DNA of 64,000 nucleotides from Hydrogenimonas cancrithermarum (lineage in GTDB: Bacteria; Campylobacterota; Campylobacteria; Campylobacterales; Hydrogenimonadaceae): positions 1,600,501-1,664,500 of the forward strand of contig NZ_AP027370.1 of assembly GCF_030296055.1 (NCBI RefSeq), given 5' to 3'. Each line of letters starts with the position of its first letter. The stretch's first letter is position 1. Shown here one piece after another: positions 15,092-24,100 of this stretch. Position numbers and translations under genes: made by a program. The notes under the pieces were generated by a model. The model was not told the origin of the DNA. It worked only from the letters and a program-made list of their open reading frames with translations, and did no database searches.

Positions 15092-17034
15092 TGAGATTTT
15101 TGTTGCGATGGATCGTCCGGCTGGGTTTTTTGGCAGGCATGCTGCTTTTTGGTTACCTGGTCTACCTCTATTTCGAAATCGGCCACGAAGTGGAGCCGCT
15201 GGTACATTACAATCCGCCGAAGACGACGCAGATATTCGACAGAAACGGAAAACTTCTGGCCAATGTTTTCGAAAAGGAGCACCGCCTCTATGTTCCCTAC
15301 GAGCAGATTCCCGGACGGGTGATCGAAGCGCTCGTGGCGATCGAGGATACGCTCTTTTTCGAGCATCACGGGGTCAATCCGGAAGCGATTTTTCGTGCGA
15401 TCATCAAAGATATCAAGGCGAGAAAGCTGGTCGAGGGCGCCTCGACGCTGACGCAGCAGCTGGTCAAATCGACGCTTTTGACGCGAGAAAAGAAGATCGA
15501 GCGCAAGATCAAGGAAGCGCTCCTTTCCATTCGGCTCGAGCAGGTACTTACCAAAGAGGAGATTCTCGAGCGTTATCTCAACGCCATCTTCTTCGGTCAC
15601 GGTTACTACGGGATCAAAACGGCGGCGCTTGGCTATTTTCACAAAGATCTGGACAAGCTGTCGCTCAAGGAGATCGCGGTGCTGGTCGGTATGCCGAAAG
15701 CGCCAAGCGCCTATGACCCGACCCGGCATTACGCCAATGCGATGGCACGTGCCAACCGCGTTTTGGAGCGGATGAAGACACTCGGCTGGATCGACGAAGC
15801 GACCTATATGCGCGAAATCAAGGCAGCGCCGAAGGTCTACGACGACACGCTGACGCAAAACAGGGCACCCTACATTGTCGATGCCGTCGTCAACAGGCTT
15901 CAGGCGAAGTACCCCGATATTCGACGGGGCGGCTACCGTATCGAGACGGCGGTCGACCTGGAGTATCAACAGATGGCCAGGGTGGCGCTGAAGTTCGGGT
16001 ACGACGCCTACTGGAAACGCCATGCCGACGACGGCAACATCTCCGATACCTTCAACGGGGCGATGGTGGTGCTCGACGGCCGAAGCGGCGATGTACTGGC
16101 GATGCTTGGCGGGGTGGACCATGCCAAAAGTCCCTTCAACCGTGCCATCTCGTCGAAGCGGCAGCCGGGTTCGGCATTCAAGCCTTTCATCTACGAGACG
16201 GCACTCAACCTGGGTTACAATCCCGAAAGCAAGATTCCGGATATCGCGCGGACCTACCGCTTCGAGGAGGGAGATACGGAAAAACTTTGGCAGCCGAAGA
16301 ATTATGAAAAAGATTACAAGGGGATGATCACGTTGCGCGAGGCGTTGGTCCACTCACGCAACCTCGCGACGATCAACCTCGTCAACGAAATCGGTATCAT
16401 GACGCTTCACAAGCGATTGGATGTCTTCGGCATCGAGAATCTGCCTTACAATCTCTCGATCGCCCTTGGAAACATCGCGCTTTCGCCGCTGCAGATGGCG
16501 CGCCTCTACTCGGTCTTCGCCGATATGGGTACCCTGCACGAGCCGCGTCTGATCGTCAATCTCTACGACAACCTCGGCAATCTTGTCGAGCATATCGAGC
16601 GTCGCAGCAAACAGGTCTACCCCAAACCGCAGGCCTATCTGATGGTCGATATGCTGCGTGACGTCGTACGGCGCGGTACAGGGCGAAACGCCAGAGTACG
16701 GGGCATGGATGTTGCGGGTAAGACGGGAACCACCAACAACAGTGTGGATACATGGTTTTGCTCTTTTACACCCGATATGGAAGCGATCGTCTGGTTCGGA
16801 AACGACGACAACACGCCGCTGGCGAAGCGTGAAACGGGTGGCCGTACCGCCGCCCCTGTCGTGAGGGTTTTCTACCAGGCGCTTGTAAAGAAGCATCCGG
16901 AGTTCAAGCGCAAGTTCGAAGAGCCCGAAGGGGTCTACCATGTGAAACGGGGCGGCAGAGACTTGATCTATACCGATATCTCCCCGCTGCCGGCGGAAGA
17001 TATGACCCCCGCAAACGAAGAGATTATATTTTAA
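15091..17034 (+). CDS. pbpA: Class A penicillin-binding protein 1A
   Basis: Bifunctional peptidoglycan glycosyltransferase/transpeptidase of 647 residues. A signal-anchor helix spans about residues 5-30. The GT51 domain shows VAIEDTLFFEHHGVN (catalytic Glu near residue 83) and GASTLTQQLVKS. The transpeptidase domain shows the active-site serine in GSAFKP near 360, HSRNLA and KTGTTNN near 547. It is probably coupled to the gene upstream (TAATG-type junction). As I recall, pbpA follows maf in C. jejuni. Confidence 0.94.
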   Translation: MRFLLRWIVRLGFLAGMLLFGYLVYLYFEIGHEVEPLVHYNPPKTTQIFDRNGKLLANVFEKEHRLYVPYEQIPGRVIEALVAIEDTLFFEHHGVNPEAIFRAIIKDIKARKLVEGASTLTQQLVKSTLLTREKKIERKIKEALLSIRLEQVLTKEEILERYLNAIFFGHGYYGIKTAALGYFHKDLDKLSLKEIAVLVGMPKAPSAYDPTRHYANAMARANRVLERMKTLGWIDEATYMREIKAAPKVYDDTLTQNRAPYIVDAVVNRLQAKYPDIRRGGYRIETAVDLEYQQMARVALKFGYDAYWKRHADDGNISDTFNGAMVVLDGRSGDVLAMLGGVDHAKSPFNRAISSKRQPGSAFKPFIYETALNLGYNPESKIPDIARTYRFEEGDTEKLWQPKNYEKDYKGMITLREALVHSRNLATINLVNEIGIMTLHKRLDVFGIENLPYNLSIALGNIALSPLQMARLYSVFADMGTLHEPRLIVNLYDNLGNLVEHIERRSKQVYPKPQAYLMVDMLRDVVRRGTGRNARVRGMDVAGKTGTTNNSVDTWFCSFTPDMEAIVWFGNDDNTPLAKRETGGRTAAPVVRVFYQALVKKHPEFKRKFEEPEGVYHVKRGGRDLIYTDISPLPAEDMTPANEEIIF

Positions 17035-17047
17035 CTGAGGATATGAC

Positions 17048-18430
17048 ATGACAACCAAAGAGCGATACAAAAAACTCAAACAGCATCTCAAAGAGGAGAA
17101 CCCGGTTCTTCTGGAAGTGATCAAAGAGTACGAAACCCTCGACAGGGTGGCCCACTCGCTGGGCTTTCTCTCTCCCGATGAAAGTTATACGGCCAATATC
17201 TCCTGGTGGCCGCTGATCTCGGTACTTGGGACCTTTTCTGCCGGTAAATCGACCTTCATCAACGAGTACCTCGGCCAAAAAGTTCAGCAGAGCGGAAACC
17301 AGGCGGTCGATGACAAATTTACCGTGATCTGCTACGGCAACAACGAGAAGGTGACGACACTGCCGGGCTTGGCGCTCGATGCCGACCCGCGCTTTCCTTT
17401 CTACAACATCAGCGAAGAGGTGGAGAAGGTGGCGAAGGGCGAAGGGAGTCGCGTCAACCTCTACCTGCAGCTCAAAACGGTCAAGTCCGATGCGATCAAG
17501 GGCGAGATTCTGATCGACTCGCCAGGTTTCGACGCGGACAGTCAGCGCGATTCGATCCTGCGCATCACGAGCCATATCATCGATATGTCCGATCTCGTGC
17601 TGATCTTCTTCGATGCGCGCCATCCCGAACCGGGCGCGATGCGCGACACACTGGAACATCTTGTCGGAAAGACGGTCGCCCACCGCGACGCCAACAAGAT
17701 TCTCTACATTCTCAACCAGATCGACACGACGGCAAGGGAGGACAATCTCGAAGATGTCATCGGCTCGTGGCAGCGGGCGTTGTCGCAAAAGGGGCTCATA
17801 TCGGGCAACTTCTTCGCGATCTACAGCGAAGAGGCGATGAATCCGATCGACGACGAAGCGGTGGCGGAGCGGCTGAAACGCAAACGTGACGAGGATCTCG
17901 CGCAGATCGTCGAGCGGATGGAGGGTGTGAAAGTCGAACGTGCCTACCGCATCTCCAAGGCGCTCGAGGATTTCGCCAAGGAGATTACGAACGAGAAGCT
18001 TCCGAAACTGCGTGAAGCACTCGGCCGCTGGGGGCGAAAGGTGATGCTGGCCGATCTCTTTGCGATCATCCTTCTGGCGGCAGGTTCCGGCGCGCTCTTC
18101 GCGACGGGAGTTCTTCCCTCCTCTGCCGCGGCAGTGGGGGGTGTGACGGCAGCCGCCGTTGTTCTCTTTTTGCTCCTGCACTTCAAAGTGCGAAGTTGGG
18201 CGGCACGCTCGGAGATAAAAAAATGGATGGAGAAAGAGCCTGCCATTGCAAAAGCGATCGAACACAATACCCGCTGGTACCGTCCGATGCTGCGCATCTG
18301 GGGCAAAGGGTGGAGCAGACGCGCGTCCGAAAAACTCGAGCAGGTCATGGATTACAGCCGTTCGGCGATCCGAAAACTCAACGACCAGTTCGTGAGTCCT
18401 GCCGGGGAAGATCGTAACGAAATAAAATAG
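17048..18430 (+). CDS. Dynamin-like GTPase with C-terminal membrane segments
   Basis: Dynamin-superfamily large GTPase of 460 residues, probably remodelling or tethering membrane. G1 is GTFSAGKST near residue 61, a G3-like DSPGFD near 158 and G4 NQID near 223. A charged helical stalk follows. Two adjacent hydrophobic helices at about 335-380 (LADLFAIILLAAGSGALFA, then AAVVLFLLL) would insert in the inner membrane, and the last 80 residues are basic. The layout is EHD/dynamin-like. It lies 14 bases after pbpA, so a role in envelope maintenance is plausible but inferred. Confidence 0.78.
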   Translation: MTTKERYKKLKQHLKEENPVLLEVIKEYETLDRVAHSLGFLSPDESYTANISWWPLISVLGTFSAGKSTFINEYLGQKVQQSGNQAVDDKFTVICYGNNEKVTTLPGLALDADPRFPFYNISEEVEKVAKGEGSRVNLYLQLKTVKSDAIKGEILIDSPGFDADSQRDSILRITSHIIDMSDLVLIFFDARHPEPGAMRDTLEHLVGKTVAHRDANKILYILNQIDTTAREDNLEDVIGSWQRALSQKGLISGNFFAIYSEEAMNPIDDEAVAERLKRKRDEDLAQIVERMEGVKVERAYRISKALEDFAKEITNEKLPKLREALGRWGRKVMLADLFAIILLAAGSGALFATGVLPSSAAAVGGVTAAAVVLFLLLHFKVRSWAARSEIKKWMEKEPAIAKAIEHNTRWYRPMLRIWGKGWSRRASEKLEQVMDYSRSAIRKLNDQFVSPAGEDRNEIK

Positions 18431-18450
18431 ACATGTAAAAAGTCATAAAA

Positions 18451-18481
18451 CTTGACATTGAAACTGTCAACATTGTAAAAT
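18451..18481 (+). promoter_or_regulatory. htpG promoter overlapping a HAIR-like inverted repeat
   Basis: TTGACA (18452-18457) and TAAAAT (18476-18481) are 18 bases apart, a good sigma-70 promoter. The -35 is embedded in CTTGACA-N7-TGTCAAC (18451-18471), with the same 7-7-7 geometry as the HspR operator HAIR (CTTGAGT-N7-ACTCAAG). HspR represses chaperone genes in this phylum, so HspR-type control is a reasonable inference. Confidence 0.6.
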
Positions 18482-18509
18482 TCTGAATAAAAAATCAAGG
18501 AGTTTTGCA

Positions 18510-20321
18510 ATGTCAAAACATGAATTCCAGACCGAAGTGAATCAGCTGCTGCACCTGATGATTCACTCGCTCTACTCCAACAAAGAGATCTTTCTGCGCG
18601 AGCTCATCTCCAACGCCAGCGACGCACTCGACAAGCTCGAGTATCTGAAGCTGACCGACGAGAACTACAAAGAGCTCGAGCAGCCATCCAAAATCGTCAT
18701 CTCGTTCGACAAGGATAAAAAGAGCCTGACCGTGAGCGATACGGGAATCGGCATGAACGAAGAGGAGATGGTCGAAAACCTGGGAACCATCGCCAAAAGC
18801 GGTACGAAACATTTCATCGAAAGCCTTACGGGTGACGCGAAAAAAGACAGCCATCTGATCGGTCAGTTCGGCGTCGGCTTCTACAGCTCCTTCATGGTGG
18901 CCAAAAAGGTCGAAGTACTGAGTAAAAAGCCGCTCGAAGAGAAGGCGTGGAAATGGGTCAGCGAAGGTGATGGCTCCTACGAGATCGAAGAGGCCCAAAA
19001 AGAGAACTATGGCACCGAGATTACCCTCTATCTGCGCGACGAAGCCGAAGAGTTCGCCAGCGAATGGCGCATCAAGAGCATCGTCGAGAAGTACAGCAAC
19101 CATATCCCTTTCCCGATCTATCTCGTCAACGAGAAGGGCGAAGAGGAACAGATCAACAAAGCTTCGGCTCTGTGGCGTCTGTCAAAGAGCGAACTGAGCG
19201 ACGAGGATTACAAAGAGTTCTACAAGCAGATCAGCCACGACAGTGAGGACCCGCTTCTGTGGATCCATACACGTGCCGAGGGAACGCTGGAGTACTATAC
19301 GCTCTTTTACATCCCGAAAAAAGCGCCGATCGATCTCTTCCGCGTCGATTATCAGCCGGGCGTGAAGCTCTATGTCAAGCGGGTTTTCATTACCGACGAA
19401 GAGCGCGAACTGCTGCCGACCTATCTGCGTTTCGTGCGCGGTATCATCGATGCCGAGGATCTGCCTCTCAATGTCAGCCGCGAGATTTTGCAGGAGAACG
19501 TCATCCTCTCCAAAATCAAGAAGGCGAGCGTCAAGAAGATTTTGGGCGAACTGAAAAAATTGCTCGAAAAAGACCGCGAAGCATACGAAGATTTCTTCAA
19601 AGAGATGGGCAAGGCGCTCAAAGAGGGGATTTACAGTGACTTCGAAAACAGAGAGAAGCTGCTCGATCTGATGCTCTTCAAGTCGAGCAAGCGTGAGGGC
19701 TACATCACGCTGAAAGAGTACAAAGAGGCGATGAAAGAGGGGCAGGAGAAGATCTACTATATCATGGGAGAGGATGAAAACCTGCTGCGCCACTCACCGC
19801 TGCTCGAGAAGTTCAAAGAAGAGGATATAGAAGTGCTCCTCTTCGACGATGAGGTCGATGCGATCGTCATGCCGGCCGTGGCCGAATACGACGGCACGCC
19901 GCTTGAAAATATCGCCAATGTCGAGGAAGAGGGTGAAGTGAGTGACGAAGTGAAAGAGAAATTCGCCTCGACCATCGCAGCGATGAAAGCGGAGCTTGGC
20001 GAAAGTGTCAAAGATATCCGACTGACCGGACGCCTCAAAGATTCGCCGGCATGTGTCGTCTTCGACAAGAACGATCCCGACGTGGCGATGCAGCAGATTC
20101 TGCGTCAGATGGGGCAGGAGGTACCGACACCCAAACCGATTCTCGAAATCAACCCCGACCATGAAATCTTCAAGAAATTGCTGGAAAAGAACGATGAAGC
20201 GGTGACGCGGGACATCGCCCATGTCGTGCTCGACGAAGCGAAGATGGCGGCAGGTATCGAAGTGGAGGATATCGCCGATTTCAATGCCCGCCTCAACCGC
20301 CTGATCGCCAAAGCGATCTAA
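18510..20321 (+). CDS. htpG: Chaperone HtpG (Hsp90)
   Basis: Cytosolic ATP-dependent Hsp90 chaperone, 603 residues. The N-terminal GHKL ATPase motifs are present: ELISNASDALDKL, DTGIGMNEEEM and GQFGVGFYSSFMV. The middle domain has LPLNVSREILQEN, and there is a short C-terminal dimerisation domain. SD AAGGAG lies seven bases before the ATG. A single-gene unit behind its own stress-type promoter; it converges with the histidine kinase gene, leaving no room for a separate spacer. Confidence 0.97.
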   Translation: MSKHEFQTEVNQLLHLMIHSLYSNKEIFLRELISNASDALDKLEYLKLTDENYKELEQPSKIVISFDKDKKSLTVSDTGIGMNEEEMVENLGTIAKSGTKHFIESLTGDAKKDSHLIGQFGVGFYSSFMVAKKVEVLSKKPLEEKAWKWVSEGDGSYEIEEAQKENYGTEITLYLRDEAEEFASEWRIKSIVEKYSNHIPFPIYLVNEKGEEEQINKASALWRLSKSELSDEDYKEFYKQISHDSEDPLLWIHTRAEGTLEYYTLFYIPKKAPIDLFRVDYQPGVKLYVKRVFITDEERELLPTYLRFVRGIIDAEDLPLNVSREILQENVILSKIKKASVKKILGELKKLLEKDREAYEDFFKEMGKALKEGIYSDFENREKLLDLMLFKSSKREGYITLKEYKEAMKEGQEKIYYIMGEDENLLRHSPLLEKFKEEDIEVLLFDDEVDAIVMPAVAEYDGTPLENIANVEEEGEVSDEVKEKFASTIAAMKAELGESVKDIRLTGRLKDSPACVVFDKNDPDVAMQQILRQMGQEVPTPKPILEINPDHEIFKKLLEKNDEAVTRDIAHVVLDEAKMAAGIEVEDIADFNARLNRLIAKAI

Positions 20322-21568
20322 CGTGCCGGCTTCAGGCCGGTAATGACAAAGTGGTGGCGTCCCTTTTCATAGCGGTGCGAAAGTTCAGCACCGTGGGCGT
20401 CGAGAATCGATTTGACGATATAGAGCCCCAGGCCGAAGCTCTCTTTCGAACCTGACGGCGACCCTTTGGCGAATGGTTCGATCATCCGCTCGAAACTTTG
20501 CGCCAGAGGCGCTCCTTTGTTGATCACTTCCAAAACATCTTTTCTGTAACAGAGGTCGACGCGTTTGTCGGTACCGTATTTAAAGGCGTTGTCTATCAGG
20601 TTTTTCAGAACGATCGTGATCAGGTCGCAGTCGGCGACGATCGAGCAGGGGTGACAGGAGAGTTTGATCCGCTCAGGTTCGACAAAAAGAAGCGTCGCGA
20701 CATTTTCGACGATGGTTTCGAGGTCACATTTTTGCATCTTCAGTTCGAGCGACTGGGATGTGATGAGTTCGATCTGTGCCATCTCCTGAATCAGCTCCTC
20801 CATACGGGAAAAGGCGCGGCGAAGTATTTCGGCCTCGACACCTTCTTCGATCAGTGCGACACTCAATTTCCCTTTCGTGATCGGTGTTTTGAGCTCGTGC
20901 ATGATGTTTCGCATAAAGAGCGTGCGGGCCTCTTTCATCGCTTTGATCTTTTTGACGGCGGCATCGAACTGGTTGGCGACATAGGCGATCTCGTCTTTTT
21001 TGTCGGAACGGGTCGAGATCGTCATATCCCCCTCGCCAAACCGTCGGATTTGCGTGGCGAGCGTCTTGAGCGGAATCAGGCTGCGCCGCATCGTCCAGTA
21101 GAGGAGGAGAACGACACCGATCATGCTGCCGAAAAAGAGTGCGATCCATTTGGGACGGTAGGCATCGATGGGTGTCGATATCATACGACTGTGTGTCGGC
21201 CCGATCAATTCGAAATAGAGGTGGTTGCCATCGCGATAAATCTTCAGACGGCCGTCGTGGATGCGCTCTTGCAGTGTTTCCGGAAAAGAAGCGGGAGGAT
21301 GCTGAAATATCGGTTTCAGTTTCGCTCTGATAGCGGAGGGGTCTTCGATGGGCCGATATCCTTTGGATCTGAACGACTCTTCGAGATTCTTGCCGTCATG
21401 AATGATGATCTTACGGATCTCGGATTCGCTGGTGACCACCTTTTTTTCGAGCAGGCGCAGCTCCTGCGTCTGGATTTCGCGCACCATCATCACGAAAAAG
21501 GCGATGAGTGTCGCGAGCGAAAAGAGAAAGATGAGGTTGAGTTTGAAAAAGATCGAGTGTCGGTTCAC
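20318..21568 (-). CDS. Sensor histidine kinase (ArsS-like)
   Basis: Membrane two-component sensor of 416 residues. TM1 is about 8-28 and TM2 about 141-160, enclosing a periplasmic domain of roughly 110 residues. A HAMP region follows (to about 210). The H-box is MHELKTPITKGKL with His224, the N-box NLIDNAFKYG near 317 and a G-box GLGLYIVKSIL. The signal is not deducible. The family resembles H. pylori ArsS (acid response), but that is from memory. The ATG overlaps the regulator stop by four bases. The 3' end overlaps htpG by four bases on the opposite strand. Confidence 0.88.
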   Translation of the reverse strand: MNRHSIFFKLNLIFLFSLATLIAFFVMMVREIQTQELRLLEKKVVTSESEIRKIIIHDGKNLEESFRSKGYRPIEDPSAIRAKLKPIFQHPPASFPETLQERIHDGRLKIYRDGNHLYFELIGPTHSRMISTPIDAYRPKWIALFFGSMIGVVLLLYWTMRRSLIPLKTLATQIRRFGEGDMTISTRSDKKDEIAYVANQFDAAVKKIKAMKEARTLFMRNIMHELKTPITKGKLSVALIEEGVEAEILRRAFSRMEELIQEMAQIELITSQSLELKMQKCDLETIVENVATLLFVEPERIKLSCHPCSIVADCDLITIVLKNLIDNAFKYGTDKRVDLCYRKDVLEVINKGAPLAQSFERMIEPFAKGSPSGSKESFGLGLYIVKSILDAHGAELSHRYEKGRHHFVITGLKPAR

Positions 21569-22230
21569 GGCGTAAATTTGTACCCTGCACCACGGATCGA
21601 ATGGATGTAGCGTGGCTGTTTCGGATTGTCACCGATCTTGTTTCTGACACGGCTGATGATGACGTCGATCGTTCTTTCACTGCTCTCCCATGAGATCGAT
21701 TCCGCATTGTTGGCCAGGTAGTCACGGCTGAGTACCGTACCGGCGTTGAGAAGAAGGAGGCGCAGAATCTCATACTCCGCCGTTGTCAAATCGAGGAGCT
21801 CGCCTTTGAATCTGATCTGCATCTTCCCTTCGTTGAGTTCGAAATCGCTCCCTTCGTTTCGAAGGGTGGGGCGGTAGCGGCGAAGGACCGTCTGGATACG
21901 TGCGACGAGCTCTCTGGGTTCGTAGGGTTTCGGAAGATAGTCGTCCGCACCGTATTCGAGGCCGATGATCTTGTCTGTCAGATCGCTTCTGGCGCTCGAA
22001 ATGATGATGGGGATGTCGTAATCTTTTCGGATCAGTTTGCAAAGCTCGAGACCGTCCATCTGTGGTAGCGTGAGATCGAGAATTATCAGGTCGTATTGGT
22101 CGAGCTGCAGTGCATTGAGTGCGGCTTTCGGTGTTTCGACACACTGAACGTTCATACCGTATTGTGCGAGAAATTTGGCCAAAAGCGAGCTGATATCGAT
22201 ATCGTCTTCGATCATTAAAATGTTTATCAT
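21565..22230 (-). CDS. OmpR/PhoB-family response regulator (ArsR-like)
   Basis: DNA-binding response regulator of 221 residues. The receiver domain has acidic E8/D9/D10, phosphoacceptor D52 in LDLTLPQMDG and the conserved lysine in LPKPYEP. The C-terminal winged helix covers about 130-221 (LTTAEYEILRLLL, then TIDVIISRVRNKIG, ending IRGAGYKFTP). It is co-transcribed with the kinase downstream. It is the likely regulator of the small secreted-peptide gene immediately upstream, but no operator could be defined. Confidence 0.92.
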   Translation of the reverse strand: MINILMIEDDIDISSLLAKFLAQYGMNVQCVETPKAALNALQLDQYDLIILDLTLPQMDGLELCKLIRKDYDIPIIISSARSDLTDKIIGLEYGADDYLPKPYEPRELVARIQTVLRRYRPTLRNEGSDFELNEGKMQIRFKGELLDLTTAEYEILRLLLLNAGTVLSRDYLANNAESISWESSERTIDVIISRVRNKIGDNPKQPRYIHSIRGAGYKFTP

Positions 22231-22279
22231 CTTCTTCAGCCTTTCGTAGAGTGCCCATTGGTCATTGGTATATTATACG

Positions 22280-22396
22280 CTATTTTGAAATGTGATGTTT
22301 TTGGGGCAGAGTGTTTTTATCGTACACGCTTTGCTGCATCGCCGATCCGATGGTCAGAAGCAGGGCACAGATAAGGGCAAAAAAACGTACCAGCAT
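22280..22396 (-). CDS. Small secreted peptide gene (38 residues) upstream of the two-component system
   Basis: The product starts MLVRFFALICALLLTIGSAM, a textbook Sec signal peptide, and continues with 18 polar residues (QQSVYDKNTLPQKHHISK). The ATG at 22396 has GGAG five bases upstream. The frame ends 50 bases before the response-regulator start, on the same strand. Secreted mini-proteins beside a sensor kinase are often signals or modulators of that kinase, but that is inference only. A TATAAT-like sequence after the stop could drive the regulator separately. Confidence 0.6.
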   Translation of the reverse strand: MLVRFFALICALLLTIGSAMQQSVYDKNTLPQKHHISK

Positions 22397-22488
22397 ATAG
22401 ACTCCGTAAAGGTTGAATGTCGTGAAAGTATACGTCATCGAAGTCAATCGGCTGTCAATATTTTGTAAACGGGAATGAACGAAAGGAG

Positions 22489-22510
22489 TCCGCGCCGAGA
22501 CCGGCGCGGA
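22489..22510 (-). terminator. Hairpin terminator after glnA
   Basis: A perfect 9-bp GC-rich stem (TCCGCGCCG / CGGCGCGGA) with a 4-base loop lies just past the glnA stop, followed on the minus strand by a short pyrimidine tract. Confidence 0.7.
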
Positions 22511-22516
22511 TAGAGA

Positions 22517-23947
22517 TTAGCAAGAGTAAGTTGTTTTGAATTCGAAGGCGGTCGGGCGGGATTCGTCAGGCCAGATCTGCGTTTCGAATTTGTAAGTTTT
22601 GTATGCGTCGATGAACGCATCGCTCATGACGGGCTTGAGGAAATCATTGTCTTTGATCATCGCTTCGACCGCTTCGCGCAGTGTGTGAGGCATCTGCTGA
22701 ATACCTTTTTCGCGGATCTCGTCGAGGCTCAGCTCGAAAAGGTCGATATCCATCGGGCCGACCGGCTCATATTTGTTTTTGATGCCGTCGATACCTGCAA
22801 GCAGCAGTGCCGTGAAGGCAAGGTACGGGCATGCGGAGCTGTCGGGGAAGCGTGTTTCGATACGCGTCGCTTTTTCGCCGGCACCATAAGGGATACGGAT
22901 AGAAGCGGAGCGGTTCTGGCTCGAATAGGTCAGGATAGAAGGTGCTTCGAAGCCCGGAATCAGACGCTTGTAGGAGTTGGTCGTCGCGTTGGTGAATGCC
23001 GCAACCGCCTGTGCATGTTTCAAGACGCCGCCCATGTAGTGACGTGCCGTTTCGCTAAGGTTGCCGTACTCGCCCTCTTTGTAGAAGAGGTTTTTGCCGT
23101 CTTTCCAGATGGACTGGTGAACGTGCATGCCGTTTCCGTTGTCGCCAAAGAGAGGTTTCGGCATGAATGTCGCGGTTTTTCCATTGAGGTGAGCGACCAT
23201 GCGGACGACGTACTTGTACTTCTGGACATTGTCGGCAGCTTCGACGAGGGTACCGAATTTGACACCGATCTCGCCTTGCGCCTGTGCCACTTCGTGGTGT
23301 CCGAGGACCACTTCGAGGCCAACCTCTTCGAGAACCTGCATCATCTCGGCGCGCAGATCGACCATGCTGTCGGTCGGGGCGACCGGGAAGTAACCGCCTT
23401 TGGTGCGTGGTCGGTGTCCGATGTTGCCGAAGTCGTCGTTGCGGCTTGGGTCGTTCCATTCACCCTCTTCACTGTCGACACGGTAGAATGACTCGTTGAT
23501 CTCGTCTTTGATCTGAACGTCGTCGAAGATGAAGAATTCGTTTTCTGGCCCGAAGAATGCGACATCGCCGATGCCGGACTCTTCGAGATACTTGAGTGCC
23601 TTTTTCGCGATCGAGCGCGGGCATTTTTCGTAGAGTTCGCCTTTGTAGATGTCGAAAACGTCACAGAATACGATGATCGTCGGATCCGCGGTAAACGGAT
23701 CGAGGAACGCCGTTTCGATATCCGGCTTGAGGATCATATCCGATTTGTTGATCGGCTGCCATGCTTCGATGGAGCTGCCGTCGAACGGAAGGCCATTGCT
23801 CAGCATATCTTTGTCGAGTGCGCTCAGAAGATAGGTCAGGTGGTGCCATGCCCCTTTGATGTCCGTAAAGCGCAGGTCAACGAATTTGACGTCGTTGTCC
23901 GCACAGAATCTGAAAAACTCATCGACATTGTTGACAAATTTGCCCAT
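22517..23947 (-). CDS. glnA: Glutamine synthetase type I without the adenylylation tyrosine
   Basis: Makes glutamine from glutamate, ammonia and ATP; 476 residues, forming a dodecamer in the family. Active-site segments include [47 protein letters not shown] and [13 protein letters not shown]. Where enteric enzymes have the NLYDLPPEE adenylylation loop, this one reads [12 protein letters not shown]: the modified Tyr is Phe. GlnE-type control should therefore be impossible, as reported for other epsilonproteobacterial enzymes. SD AAGGAG precedes the ATG. Single-gene unit with its own terminator. Confidence 0.96.
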   Translation of the reverse strand: MGKFVNNVDEFFRFCADNDVKFVDLRFTDIKGAWHHLTYLLSALDKDMLSNGLPFDGSSIEAWQPINKSDMILKPDIETAFLDPFTADPTIIVFCDVFDIYKGELYEKCPRSIAKKALKYLEESGIGDVAFFGPENEFFIFDDVQIKDEINESFYRVDSEEGEWNDPSRNDDFGNIGHRPRTKGGYFPVAPTDSMVDLRAEMMQVLEEVGLEVVLGHHEVAQAQGEIGVKFGTLVEAADNVQKYKYVVRMVAHLNGKTATFMPKPLFGDNGNGMHVHQSIWKDGKNLFYKEGEYGNLSETARHYMGGVLKHAQAVAAFTNATTNSYKRLIPGFEAPSILTYSSQNRSASIRIPYGAGEKATRIETRFPDSSACPYLAFTALLLAGIDGIKNKYEPVGPMDIDLFELSLDEIREKGIQQMPHTLREAVEAMIKDNDFLKPVMSDAFIDAYKTYKFETQIWPDESRPTAFEFKTTYSC

Positions 23948-24100
23948 TGTCTCTCCTTGGAAAATTTAAAATATCGGGTATTGTAACAAAAAAACTGTAA
24001 GAGACAAGTGAAAGAGTTGATTAAAAAATATGCAGTCGTAAAGGGAAATAGCGTTTTAAGTTGAAACTCTTCTTAAGGAGTTCTATTTTATCATTTATTC

